From positions 1 through 7,726 of the forward strand of contig JANYKY010000217.1 of assembly GCA_025357975.1 (NCBI GenBank): DNA of 7,726 nt, written 5' to 3'. The DNA is from Gemmatimonadaceae bacterium (GTDB lineage Bacteria > Gemmatimonadota > Gemmatimonadetes > Gemmatimonadales > Gemmatimonadaceae). A model generated the notes under the pieces. The model saw only the letters and a list, made by a program, of their open reading frames with translations, ran no database searches and was not told the DNA's origin. This document shows positions 1 to 6,061 of this stretch, one piece after another (within the stretch, counting starts at the first letter, position 1; each line of letters opens with the position of its first letter). The translations under genes were made by a program, and so were the position numbers.

Positions 1-251
1 GCGGCGTCAATGATCGCCTGAGCAACAACAGGCTCGAGCACGCCCAGCTCGCGATTTGCTTCTGCCGCTGCTTGCTTTACGGAGGCAATGGACTTGACGA
101 GCGTCTCGAATTCACAAAGCTCGACTCCGGAAATCGCGAAATTTTCCATCGCTCGCAGTGTTTGCACACCGTAGAGCGCACTTTGGGGAACGTCGCGCTC
201 GCCAAGCAGATCGTGCTCGCGCCGCGTGAGGGGGGTGTTTGGGGCGCTCAT
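1..251 (-). CDS. aspA: Aspartate ammonia-lyase (aspartase), N-terminal fragment
   Basis: Reading the minus strand from the ATG at 251-249 gives 83 codons with no stop before the window edge. The protein is therefore cut; family members are about 470 residues, so only the first sixth is here. The product would deaminate L-aspartate to fumarate and ammonia in the cytoplasm. The N-terminus shows the family signature DLLGERDVP followed by YGVQTLRAMENF and ISG. Bacterial aspartases carry YG(V/I)(H/Q)TLRAxENF(x)IS here, and the Gln version resembles the Bacillus AnsB type. Class II fumarases usually have YGAQTQRxxxNF, so aspartase is favoured, but the catalytic regions lie outside the window. No clear Shine-Dalgarno sequence precedes the start. 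The gene diverges from an asparaginase gene 62 bp away, which supplies its substrate and supports the call. Confidence 0.88.
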   Translation of the reverse strand, partial: MSAPNTPLTRREHDLLGERDVPQSALYGVQTLRAMENFAISGVELCEFETLVKSIASVKQAAAEANRELGVLEPVVAQAIIDA

Positions 252-261
252 GGATAGCGTC

Positions 262-284
262 AAGCTACATAGAAATCGTAGCTT
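262..284. promoter_or_regulatory. Inverted repeat in the aspA/asparaginase divergent promoter region
   Basis: AAGCTAC (262-268) and GTAGCTT (278-284) form perfect 7-bp arms around a 9-bp spacer, about 16 bp centre to centre. They sit between the two divergent start codons. This spacing suits a dimeric regulator binding adjacent turns of one DNA face, so a shared operator controlling asparagine/aspartate breakdown is plausible. No good -35/-10 pair could be placed on either strand. A short hairpin in the 5' leader is the alternative. Confidence 0.35.
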
Positions 285-303
285 CTGTGAACCGAACTCC
301 CAC

Positions 304-307
304 AGGA
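304..307 (+). promoter_or_regulatory. Ribosome binding site that decides the asparaginase start
   Basis: AGGA lies six bases before the ATG at 314 but directly abuts the ATG at 308. The spacing therefore favours 314, which also leaves a compact Tat leader beginning MSARINRRDF. Confidence 0.5.
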
Positions 308-313
308 ATGTCG

Positions 314-1435
314 ATGAGCGCAAGAATCAATCGCCGAGATTTTGTTGTGACCGGCGCGGCGGCCGGAATCTCCCTGGCGATTCCCTCGAAAGGCGAATCT
401 CAAGCTCCGGCGGTAATCACGCGAGGCGAGTTCAGGCCGCTCGTGATCGCGTCAGGAAACGGCAATCGTTTCAAGAATGGTGGAACGCAAACGGCAGTCG
501 AGAAGGCATTCTCGATGATCACCGGCGGGTCGGACGTGCTGGACGCAGTCGTTGCGGGCGTGAATATCGTGGAGCTCGATCCGCTCGATTACAGCGTCGG
601 ATACGGAGGTCTTCCGAACGCAGAGGGCGTTGTTCAGCTCGATTCGTGCGTGATGCACGGACCCAGGAAGCGAGCGGGTGGCGTCTGTGCGCTCGAGGGA
701 GTTCGCACTCCTGCCAGCGTGGCAAAGGAAGTGGCCAACCAGACCGATCATCATCTGCTGGCAGGCAAAGGTGCGCAGGATTTCGCACGAGGACTTGGCT
801 TCACGATCGAAGCCGACCTAAACACCGAGACCTCTCGCCGCCTTTGGCTCGAATGGAAGCGCCGGGTTGATCCCAGTCACTATCTCGACCCGAAAGATCG
901 CGCGGCATTCGAGGAGAAAGTACGGCGTGAGATGGTCGCTGAAGGATTGATCGAGAGCGATCATGTGTACGGAACGATCAACTGCGACGGCATCAATGCG
1001 AAGGGTGAGATTTGCGGGGTGACGACTACTTCGGGCCTCTCATGGAAAATCCCTGGCCGCGTAGGCGATTCGCCAATACTTGGCGCGGGTCTCTACGTGG
1101 ACAACGATGTCGGAGCGGCCGGATCGACGGGACGGGGCGAGGCAAACCTGTACAGCTGCGCGTCGTACGTGATCGTCGACAACATGAGAAAGGGAATGCA
1201 TCCGAAAGATGCGATGGTCGACATGTGCAAACGTGTCACGAGGAACACGATCGAGAAGCGGTTGTTGAATAGTAGAGGCTTACCGAATTTCGACATGAGC
1301 TACTACGCAATCGACAAGCAGGGGCGGTATGCTGGAGTGTCGTTCTATGACAACGGGAGCTATGCGATTTGCAACGAGAACGGAGCGCAGACGTTCAAGA
1401 TGGATCCTGTTTATCCAGGCAAGTCATCTGACTGA
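314..1435 (+). CDS. Tat-exported N4-(beta-N-acetylglucosaminyl)-L-asparaginase / Asparaginase_2 family Ntn-hydrolase
   Basis: A 373-residue protein of the glycosylasparaginase family, which hydrolyses the amide bond of asparagine or of Asn-linked glycans and releases aspartate. The start at 314 is preferred because AGGA lies at 304-307, six bases upstream; an in-frame ATG at 308 is too close to it. A twin-arginine leader is visible: NRRDFVV at residues 6-12, then an Ala/Gly-rich hydrophobic stretch to about residue 25, which suggests folded export to the periplasm. The Ntn-hydrolase hallmark is G220-T221-I. Autocleavage before Thr221 would give alpha (about 190 mature residues) and beta (153 residues) chains, with Thr221 as nucleophile. 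The substrate-pocket motifs TTTSG (237-241), GRVGDSP (249-254 region) and GAG, then STGRGE (271-276), match glycosylasparaginases. Cys224 and Cys234 just after the nucleophile could pair. Exact substrate, free Asn or glyco-Asn, cannot be told. The divergent aspA neighbour suggests a nitrogen/carbon catabolic role. Confidence 0.9.
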   Translation: MSARINRRDFVVTGAAAGISLAIPSKGESQAPAVITRGEFRPLVIASGNGNRFKNGGTQTAVEKAFSMITGGSDVLDAVVAGVNIVELDPLDYSVGYGGLPNAEGVVQLDSCVMHGPRKRAGGVCALEGVRTPASVAKEVANQTDHHLLAGKGAQDFARGLGFTIEADLNTETSRRLWLEWKRRVDPSHYLDPKDRAAFEEKVRREMVAEGLIESDHVYGTINCDGINAKGEICGVTTTSGLSWKIPGRVGDSPILGAGLYVDNDVGAAGSTGRGEANLYSCASYVIVDNMRKGMHPKDAMVDMCKRVTRNTIEKRLLNSRGLPNFDMSYYAIDKQGRYAGVSFYDNGSYAICNENGAQTFKMDPVYPGKSSD

Positions 1436-1450
1436 TTCTGGTATCTCAAA

Positions 1451-1517
1451 ACTGCAATTAGACGCAGAGACCGCAGAAACAGCCACTACAAGAACTTTGG
1501 TCACGAAACCACGAAAC
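1451..1517 (+). repeat. Dispersed repeat copy 1 (left arm of first inverted pair)
   Basis: It begins ACTGCAATTAGACGCAGAG, continues with ACCGCAG, and after a diverged linker has TTGGTCACGAAACC followed by a second ACGAAAC. The GACGCAGAGACCGCAG core recurs in three other places in this window. Confidence 0.8.
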
Positions 1518-1671
1518 CACAAAAAGTGTCGCCGCGATGATCGACCGCTTCATCGCTTTCAGCATGATGAATTTTGGGGCAATACAACCACCGAGCGAAA
1601 GAGTAGTTTGCAGTTCCCCTTAATTATTTTCTGGCGGGAATGACGTCCAACGGGTCGAATCGCGAAGGCAC

Positions 1672-1732
1672 GTTTCGTGGTTTCGTGACCAACTTCGTGT
1701 TTTTCTCTGCGGTCTCTGCGTCTAAATGCAGT
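1672..1732 (-). repeat. Dispersed repeat copy 2 (right arm of first inverted pair)
   Basis: This is the reverse complement of copy 1, read from 1732 leftward as ACTGCATTTAGACGCAGAG. It differs from copy 1 by one base in the first 27 and contains the same 21-base CACGAAACCACGAAAC-type block. It ends directly next to the MCP stop codon. Confidence 0.8.
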
Positions 1733-3220
1733 TCAAACCGGAGAAGAATGCAGAGGACTTGCCACGACATCCCAGCCAGCGGTATCCGCTAACTTGAACG
1801 TCCCGGCAATCTGAACAACTTTCCGGGCAGCCAGAGTCAACGAGCTTGCAGCGGCAGCGATCTGATCGATGTTGCCACTCTGCTCATCACTCGCGGCCGC
1901 TACCTGATGCACGGCCGCGGCGAAACCCTGAGTGCCATGCGCAAGGTTGTCCAGGCGCCGGGTCATGTCGACGACAAGCCGGCCAGACTCTTCTACGGCC
2001 GATTCAATCGCTCCACTCCACTTCTCGGCGTCGATCACGCCTTGCTCGACCTGAAGGAAGGATTGCCGTCCATGGTGCGTCGCATCATTGACGGTCTGGA
2101 GAGTTGACAACGTGCGCGTTGCCGACTCGCGCGACCTGCCTACCCGCTCCGCCATTGCCCGCGCCAGCAAATCCGTGCGCTCAGCAGCCTCCGCAGAATC
2201 GGCCGCCAGCCGACGGACTTCATCTGCGACGACTCCAAAGCCCTCGCCCTGCTCACCTGCGCGTGCGGCTTCCATTGCCGCGTTCAGCGCCAGAAGCTTG
2301 GACTGGCGTGAGATCTTCTGGACCAGAGTAAGAAAAGCGCGAATCTCATCGACGGCTGTACCAAGCGCCTCGATTGATTCGGCGCTCGCGCTCGCGTCGA
2401 AAGTCAGCATCTCGAGGGCGCGGGAGCTCTCATCGAGTCGAGCACGATTTTCCTGAGCAAGGCTGCGTAGGCGGCGCTCCCGCCGAAGACCTTCCTGTGC
2501 CCGTCCCCTCAGCGAACCGGAGATGTCGACGAGCTTGGCGGCGTCGGCGGCAATCTCATGAATGGTCCGTGACATATCAGTCGATTCCTGCCTCAGTGCC
2601 TCTGAAGTGGCGGCAGTCTGTTGGGCTGCTGCCGCCATCTGCTCCGAACAAGCCGTGATCTGGGCCGAAAGCGTCGTTGTATCCCGGGCCGAGATCTTCA
2701 TGGTTGTCGCCAAGCGTCTCAATGCGAGGATGATGCTCGAAGTAGCCCGGCTCAGGCGCCCAACTTCATTAGTCGATGTCGAAGGGATAAATGGAATAGC
2801 TAGCTCGCCCTTTGCGACCGACTCGGTTATGTGAGCCAGGTCAGTGATCGGTGCCGTTACGTGGGCGTTGATCAACCGAAGGACGAATGCCGACGCAAGA
2901 AAAAGAAGTCCGATTACCCAGATCGCCCCCACGACGATTGTCCAGCGAACATCGGCCGAGGCGATGAAGGCTGCGCGCACGTCGGGTGAGAGAAGGTGGA
3001 ATAGCCGATAGGCCATCCACCCGATGCCAACGTGAACGATCGAGATCGCAAACACTATCACGAACGCAGCTTGCCGTTGAAGCAGTCCAAGGAGGGGCCT
3101 CAGGATCCCTTCGGACCTGATCTCCACGATCGGAATGCCGTTCCATGACGGCGTATAGGCGTGCTCGGTGTCGTTCAACTCAAGTGAGGGTGCCATCGGC
3201 GAGAGCTGGTGTTGTTGCAT
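1733..3220 (-). CDS. Methyl-accepting chemotaxis protein with HAMP domain and minimal periplasmic loop
   Basis: An inner-membrane signal transducer of 495 residues that would control CheA/CheW. From the ATG at 3220: an unusual cytoplasmic N-terminal tail of about 46 residues, TM1 at about 50-71, a loop of only about 22 residues, TM2 at about 94-114, HAMP at about 115-168, then a long helical coiled coil. The conserved hairpin tip is at about 303-340 ([20 protein letters not shown], then [13 protein letters not shown]). Ala/Gln-rich helices at about 195-205 and 440-460 resemble methylation regions. The C-terminus lacks an NWETF-type CheR/CheB tether. With no folded periplasmic domain, the ligand is unknown; it may sense through the membrane, the tail or a partner. 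No che or flagellar genes are nearby. The start is uncertain: the frame is open upstream to a TTG at 3268 (511 residues), which would overlap leuS, and there is an ATG at 3196 (487 residues). None has a clear ribosome binding site. Confidence 0.88.
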   Translation of the reverse strand: MQQHQLSPMAPSLELNDTEHAYTPSWNGIPIVEIRSEGILRPLLGLLQRQAAFVIVFAISIVHVGIGWMAYRLFHLLSPDVRAAFIASADVRWTIVVGAIWVIGLLFLASAFVLRLINAHVTAPITDLAHITESVAKGELAIPFIPSTSTNEVGRLSRATSSIILALRRLATTMKISARDTTTLSAQITACSEQMAAAAQQTAATSEALRQESTDMSRTIHEIAADAAKLVDISGSLRGRAQEGLRRERRLRSLAQENRARLDESSRALEMLTFDASASAESIEALGTAVDEIRAFLTLVQKISRQSKLLALNAAMEAARAGEQGEGFGVVADEVRRLAADSAEAAERTDLLARAMAERVGRSRESATRTLSTLQTVNDATHHGRQSFLQVEQGVIDAEKWSGAIESAVEESGRLVVDMTRRLDNLAHGTQGFAAAVHQVAAASDEQSGNIDQIAAAASSLTLAARKVVQIAGTFKLADTAGWDVVASPLHSSPV

Positions 3221-3249
3221 AGCGGGATGAAAGTGAGGTACGGTGACGC

Positions 3250-3255
3250 TACTTT
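3250..3255 (+). promoter_or_regulatory. Possible -10 element for a leaderless leuS transcript
   Basis: TACTTT fits the TAnnnT -10 pattern and ends five bases before the ATG at 3261, so transcription could begin at or next to the start codon. No recognisable -35 was found at the usual spacing, so this is weak. Confidence 0.25.
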
Positions 3256-3260
3256 GTACT

Positions 3261-5726
3261 ATGGACAACTCGGCAACCCCAGCCCGCAGCGACGAAGAGA
3301 TCGGTTACGATCCTTCAGCCGTCGAAGGGAAGTGGCAACAGATATGGAAGGAGCGGGAGACGAATACGACCGATGTCGCGTCTGCCCCCGATCCGTTTTA
3401 TGCCTTGATGATGTTTCCCTATCCGTCCGCTGAAGGGCTCCATGTTGGCAACCTCTTCGCGTTCGTTGGCAATGACATATATGGACGATTTCAAAGGCTT
3501 CAGGGGCACAACGTGTTTGAGCCCCTCGGTTACGACGCCTTCGGAATTCATTCGGAGAACTACGCGCTCAAGGTCGGCCGGCACCCCTCCGACCTGATTC
3601 CGCAGAACATCCAGAACTTTCGGCGTCAGCTCCAGCGCGCCGGCCTGATGGTCGACTGGTCGAAATCGCTGGCCACTACGGACCCCGACTACTACAAGTG
3701 GACACAGTGGGTTTTTCTGCAGCTGCTCAAGCAGGGTCTTGCCTATAAAAAGCAGGCCGCCGTCAACTGGTGCCCGAGCTGCAAGACCGTGCTTGCCAAT
3801 GAGCAGGTAATCGGCGGCGCGTGCGAGCGATGCGATACGCCGGTCGAGCAGCGTTTCCTCAGCCAGTGGTTCTTTCGAATCAGCGACTACGCGCAACGGC
3901 TGCTGGCAAACCTCGACGGACTCGATTGGTCCGAAACGACCAAGACCGCACAGCGAAACTGGATTGGCAGGTCCGAAGGCGCTGAAATTTCTTTCGCTGT
4001 AAAAAAGAACGGCAGCGATCACACGATTCGCGTCTTCACCACTCGGCCCGATACTGTTTTCGGCGCCACATATCTCGTGCTCGCTCCTGAGCATCCGATG
4101 GTCGCATCGCTTACGAGCGGCGTGTATCGGAGTGCCGTAGACCAGTATCTCGCGCGAAGCGCCAAGCAGGACCTTGTAACGCGCAAGTCGAACACCGAAA
4201 AGACGGGCGTGTTCACTGGTGCCTACGCGATCAATTCAGCGACCGGCAAGGAAATACCTGTCTGGATTTCCGACTACGTGCTGATGGAGTATGGCACGGG
4301 TGCGATCATGGCCGTGCCAGGCCACGATGAACGCGACTTCGAGTTTGCAAAAGTCTTTGGCCTCCCGATCGTGCGTGTGGTCTGTGGTGAAGGCGAAGAG
4401 CCGTCCGCACCGCTCAACGAAGCCTTCACGGAGAACGATCGCGGCATCATCGTGAATTCCGGCAAATTCGATGGGATGACTGTCGCGACTGCAAAGCGTG
4501 AGATTGTCGCCATGCTGGACGAGAAGGGAGCCGGCAGTGCTGTGGTGAACTACCGCCTGCATGACTGGTGCATCTCTCGGCAGCGCTACTGGGGTCCACC
4601 GATTCCCATCATCTATTGCGATGACCATGGCGCGGTGCCAGTCCCCGAGAAAGACCTGCCCGTCCTTCTGCCCTACGTCGAGGATTTCAAGCCGGACGAC
4701 TCTGGGGTGTCACCGCTCGCGCGCCATGAAGACTGGTATCGCGTTCCATGTCCCGAGTGCGGAAAGATGGGCCGCCGAGAGACTGATGTGTCGGACACAT
4801 TTCTCGACAGTGCCTGGTATTTCCTTCGTTATCCAAGTGTCGGTATTGACGAAGTGCCGTTCGATTCGAGCCTGACAAAGAAATGGCTGCCGGTGGACAG
4901 TTACATCGGTGGAAACGAGCACGCAGTTTTGCACCTGCTCTATTCCCGGTTCGTCACCATGGTGCTGCATGACATGGGTCTCATCGAGTTCGAGGAGCCG
5001 TTCAAGCGGTTCAGGGCTCACGGGCTCATCATCCGCAACGGCGCGAAGATGTCGAAGAGCCGTGGCAACGTCGTCATTCCGGATCATTACATCGAGAAGT
5101 GGGGCGCCGACGCGTTTCGCACTTATCTGATGTTCCTTGGCCCGTTCGAAGAAGGCGGCGATTTCCGTGACGCGAGCATCTCGGGAGTGAAGCGCTTTCT
5201 CGACCGTCTGTGGGCATCGGCGATGTCTGCGATCGAATCATCCGAGCATGCCACCCCGGCGGATCCCGACGTGATGCGCAAGCTGCACCAGACAATTCGA
5301 AAAGTTGGGGATGACATTTCGCGCCTGAGCTACAACACAGCCGTCGCAGCAATGATGGAATACATGAATGTGCTCCGTCGTGGCGAACGCGCGCCGTCGC
5401 GGGCCGAAGTGGAACCGCTGGTTCACCTCGCGGCCCCGTTTGCTCCGCATATTGCCGAGGAGCTCTGGGAGAAGTTCGGTCATGCGGGGAGCATCTTCGA
5501 TGCGCGCTGGCCGGTCTTCGACGAGTCGCTCGCGACAGATCAACGCATCGACCTGGTGGTGCAGATCAACGGCAAGACGCGCGGGAAGTTGTCGGTCGTA
5601 CCCGGCATCAATCAGGACGATGCCGTCGCCGCCGCAATGGCTGAGGGGTCGATTTCCAAATTCCTCGGCGGCCCTGCGAGGAAGATCATCTTCGTGCCGG
5701 GTCGGCTGCTCAATCTCGTGGGGTAA
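3261..5726 (+). CDS. leuS: Leucyl-tRNA synthetase
   Basis: A class I aminoacyl-tRNA synthetase that charges tRNA-Leu in the cytoplasm. In the 821-residue form: HIGH-type motif HVGN at 61-64; a zinc-ribbon CxxC/CxxC pair (C171, C174, C188, C191); [10 protein letters not shown]1 editing domain with TTRPDT at 260-265 and [16 protein letters not shown] around 344-358; a second possible zinc site CxxH/CxxC (C453, H456, C497, C500); [14 protein letters not shown] at 597-600 region; anticodon-binding helices; and the C-terminal [11 protein letters not shown] to [10 protein letters not shown] domain. The Leu-specific insertion before KMSKS is very short, consistent with the length being below E. coli LeuRS (about 860). 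Unusual residues are HVGN in place of HxGH and [10 protein letters not shown] where most bacteria have GWDAFGLPAE. An in-frame GTG at 3243 (827 residues, GAGG four bases upstream) is an alternative start. The ATG at 3261 lacks a ribosome binding site but has TACTTT at 3250-3255, a possible -10 for a leaderless message. Confidence 0.96.
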   Translation: MDNSATPARSDEEIGYDPSAVEGKWQQIWKERETNTTDVASAPDPFYALMMFPYPSAEGLHVGNLFAFVGNDIYGRFQRLQGHNVFEPLGYDAFGIHSENYALKVGRHPSDLIPQNIQNFRRQLQRAGLMVDWSKSLATTDPDYYKWTQWVFLQLLKQGLAYKKQAAVNWCPSCKTVLANEQVIGGACERCDTPVEQRFLSQWFFRISDYAQRLLANLDGLDWSETTKTAQRNWIGRSEGAEISFAVKKNGSDHTIRVFTTRPDTVFGATYLVLAPEHPMVASLTSGVYRSAVDQYLARSAKQDLVTRKSNTEKTGVFTGAYAINSATGKEIPVWISDYVLMEYGTGAIMAVPGHDERDFEFAKVFGLPIVRVVCGEGEEPSAPLNEAFTENDRGIIVNSGKFDGMTVATAKREIVAMLDEKGAGSAVVNYRLHDWCISRQRYWGPPIPIIYCDDHGAVPVPEKDLPVLLPYVEDFKPDDSGVSPLARHEDWYRVPCPECGKMGRRETDVSDTFLDSAWYFLRYPSVGIDEVPFDSSLTKKWLPVDSYIGGNEHAVLHLLYSRFVTMVLHDMGLIEFEEPFKRFRAHGLIIRNGAKMSKSRGNVVIPDHYIEKWGADAFRTYLMFLGPFEEGGDFRDASISGVKRFLDRLWASAMSAIESSEHATPADPDVMRKLHQTIRKVGDDISRLSYNTAVAAMMEYMNVLRRGERAPSRAEVEPLVHLAAPFAPHIAEELWEKFGHAGSIFDARWPVFDESLATDQRIDLVVQINGKTRGKLSVVPGINQDDAVAAAMAEGSISKFLGGPARKIIFVPGRLLNLVG

Positions 5727-5809
5727 CTGCTAATTGGACGCAGAGACCGCAGAGTTCGCAGAAACCACAACGCGGGATACAGAGACCACAGAAACGCACA
5801 GAGAACGAC
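5726..5809 (+). repeat. Dispersed repeat copy 3 (left arm of second inverted pair)
   Basis: Its first base is the last A of the leuS TAA stop. After the shared core it contains degenerate units of the CGCAGAGAC / ACAGAGACC / ACAGAAACG kind at roughly 9-10-base spacing. Confidence 0.75.
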
Positions 5810-5877
5810 GTTGACGCGTCTCTCCCTCTCGGGCGCCAGACCGTAAGACAATTCACTCATTTAGGGTAAACGACAAT

Positions 5878-5910
5878 GACATTCGAAGGCCGATTGAAGG
5901 CGCGAATGTC
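5878..5910. repeat. Hairpin in the interior of the second element
   Basis: GACATTCG (5878-5885) and CGAATGTC (5903-5910) form perfect 8-bp arms. The stem extends three more pairs with one wobble, and GCC/GGC can pair inside the 17-base loop. Similarity may continue outward (GTAAACGAC at 5866-5874 against GTTAAC at 5911-5916) if a 6-base insertion is allowed. No T-tract follows on either strand, so it is not a classical terminator. Confidence 0.5.
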
Positions 5911-5916
5911 GTTAAC

Positions 5917-5936
5917 AAAAAAAGGAGGGGTCTCCT
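5917..5936 (-). terminator. Possible intrinsic terminator for the mbfA-type gene
   Basis: On the minus strand, AGGAG and CTCCT form a 5-bp stem with a 4-base loop, followed by seven T residues (one shared with the stem). It lies about 125 bases past the end of the mbfA-type gene, in the right orientation to stop its transcript before leuS. The stem is short, so confidence is moderate. Confidence 0.4.
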
Positions 5937-5966
5937 CGGACCTGAATTCTCCTATTGATCGCGAGT

Positions 5967-6044
5967 GTCGTTCTCTGGTGCGTTTCTGTGGGCTCTGTGT
6001 CCAACGCCGTTGTAGTTCTCTGCGGTCTCTGCGTCCAATGCAGT
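5967..6044 (-). repeat. Dispersed repeat copy 4 (right arm of second inverted pair)
   Basis: Read from 6044 leftward it starts ACTGCATTGGACGCAGAG, closest to copy 3 but without two extra bases after ACTGC. It ends 17 bases from the mbfA-type stop codon. Confidence 0.75.
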
Positions 6045-6061
6045 CGAGAATCCGCGACGAC

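Larger units (their letters stand above)
1451..1732. mobile_element. MITE-like inverted-repeat element with candidate 5-bp target duplication
   Basis: The 297-bp gap between the convergent asparaginase and MCP genes is almost wholly this element. The left arm (1451-1517) and right arm (1672-1732) are imperfect inverted repeats. The outer 27 bases match at 26 positions, starting ACTGCA and ending TGCAGT. An inner block of 21 bases (1497-1517 against 1672-1692) matches perfectly. Between them the arms differ by small gaps. The element is bracketed by TCAAA at 1446-1450 and TCAAA at 1733-1737, as expected of a 5-bp target-site duplication. The 154-bp interior has no convincing coding region, so mobility would need a transposase in trans. 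The right-hand TCA is the complement of the MCP stop codon. Alternatives are a REP/BIME-like intergenic palindrome or a bidirectional transcription barrier. The short direct repeat could be chance. Confidence 0.6.
5726..6044. repeat. Second large inverted-repeat element, between convergent leuS and mbfA
   Basis: This fills nearly all of the 335-bp gap after leuS. The left arm (5726-5809) and right arm (5967-6044) are imperfect inverted repeats of 84 and 78 bases with small gaps. They share blocks such as ATTGGACGCAGAGACCGCAG and CACAGAAACGCA, and an innermost AGAGAACGAC. The outer ends, ACTGC and GCAGT, and the GACGCAGAGACCGCAG core match the element at 1451-1732, so both belong to one family. 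The 157-bp interior is about the same length as the other element's but not recognisably similar in sequence. Flanks (GGGTA left, CGAGA right) show no target duplication. No credible gene lies inside. It could be an older mobile-element copy or two independent repeat insertions. Confidence 0.65.

Noticed and set aside
226..870. 214-codon plus-strand open frame overlapping the start of the asparaginase gene
   Set aside because: The translation is very Arg/Ser-rich, typical of an off-frame reading of GC-rich DNA. The other frame contains the Tat leader and enzyme motifs.
1329..1643. Plus-strand open frame (104 codons) spanning the asparaginase end and first repeat element
   Set aside because: It begins inside the asparaginase gene in another frame and reads through the inverted repeat. 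The product has no domain features.
1650..1664. tRNA T-loop-like sequence GGGTCGAATCGCG
   Set aside because: No matching acceptor stem, anticodon arm or D arm can be laid out around it.
3315..4094. 259-codon open frame on the minus strand inside leuS
   Set aside because: It is antisense to well-conserved LeuRS catalytic sequence and its translation resembles no domain. It is explained by codon bias of the gene opposite.
5721..6049. Target-site duplication around the second inverted-repeat element
   Set aside because: The five bases outside each end (GGGTA and CGAGA) do not match, and no shifted boundary gave a convincing direct repeat.
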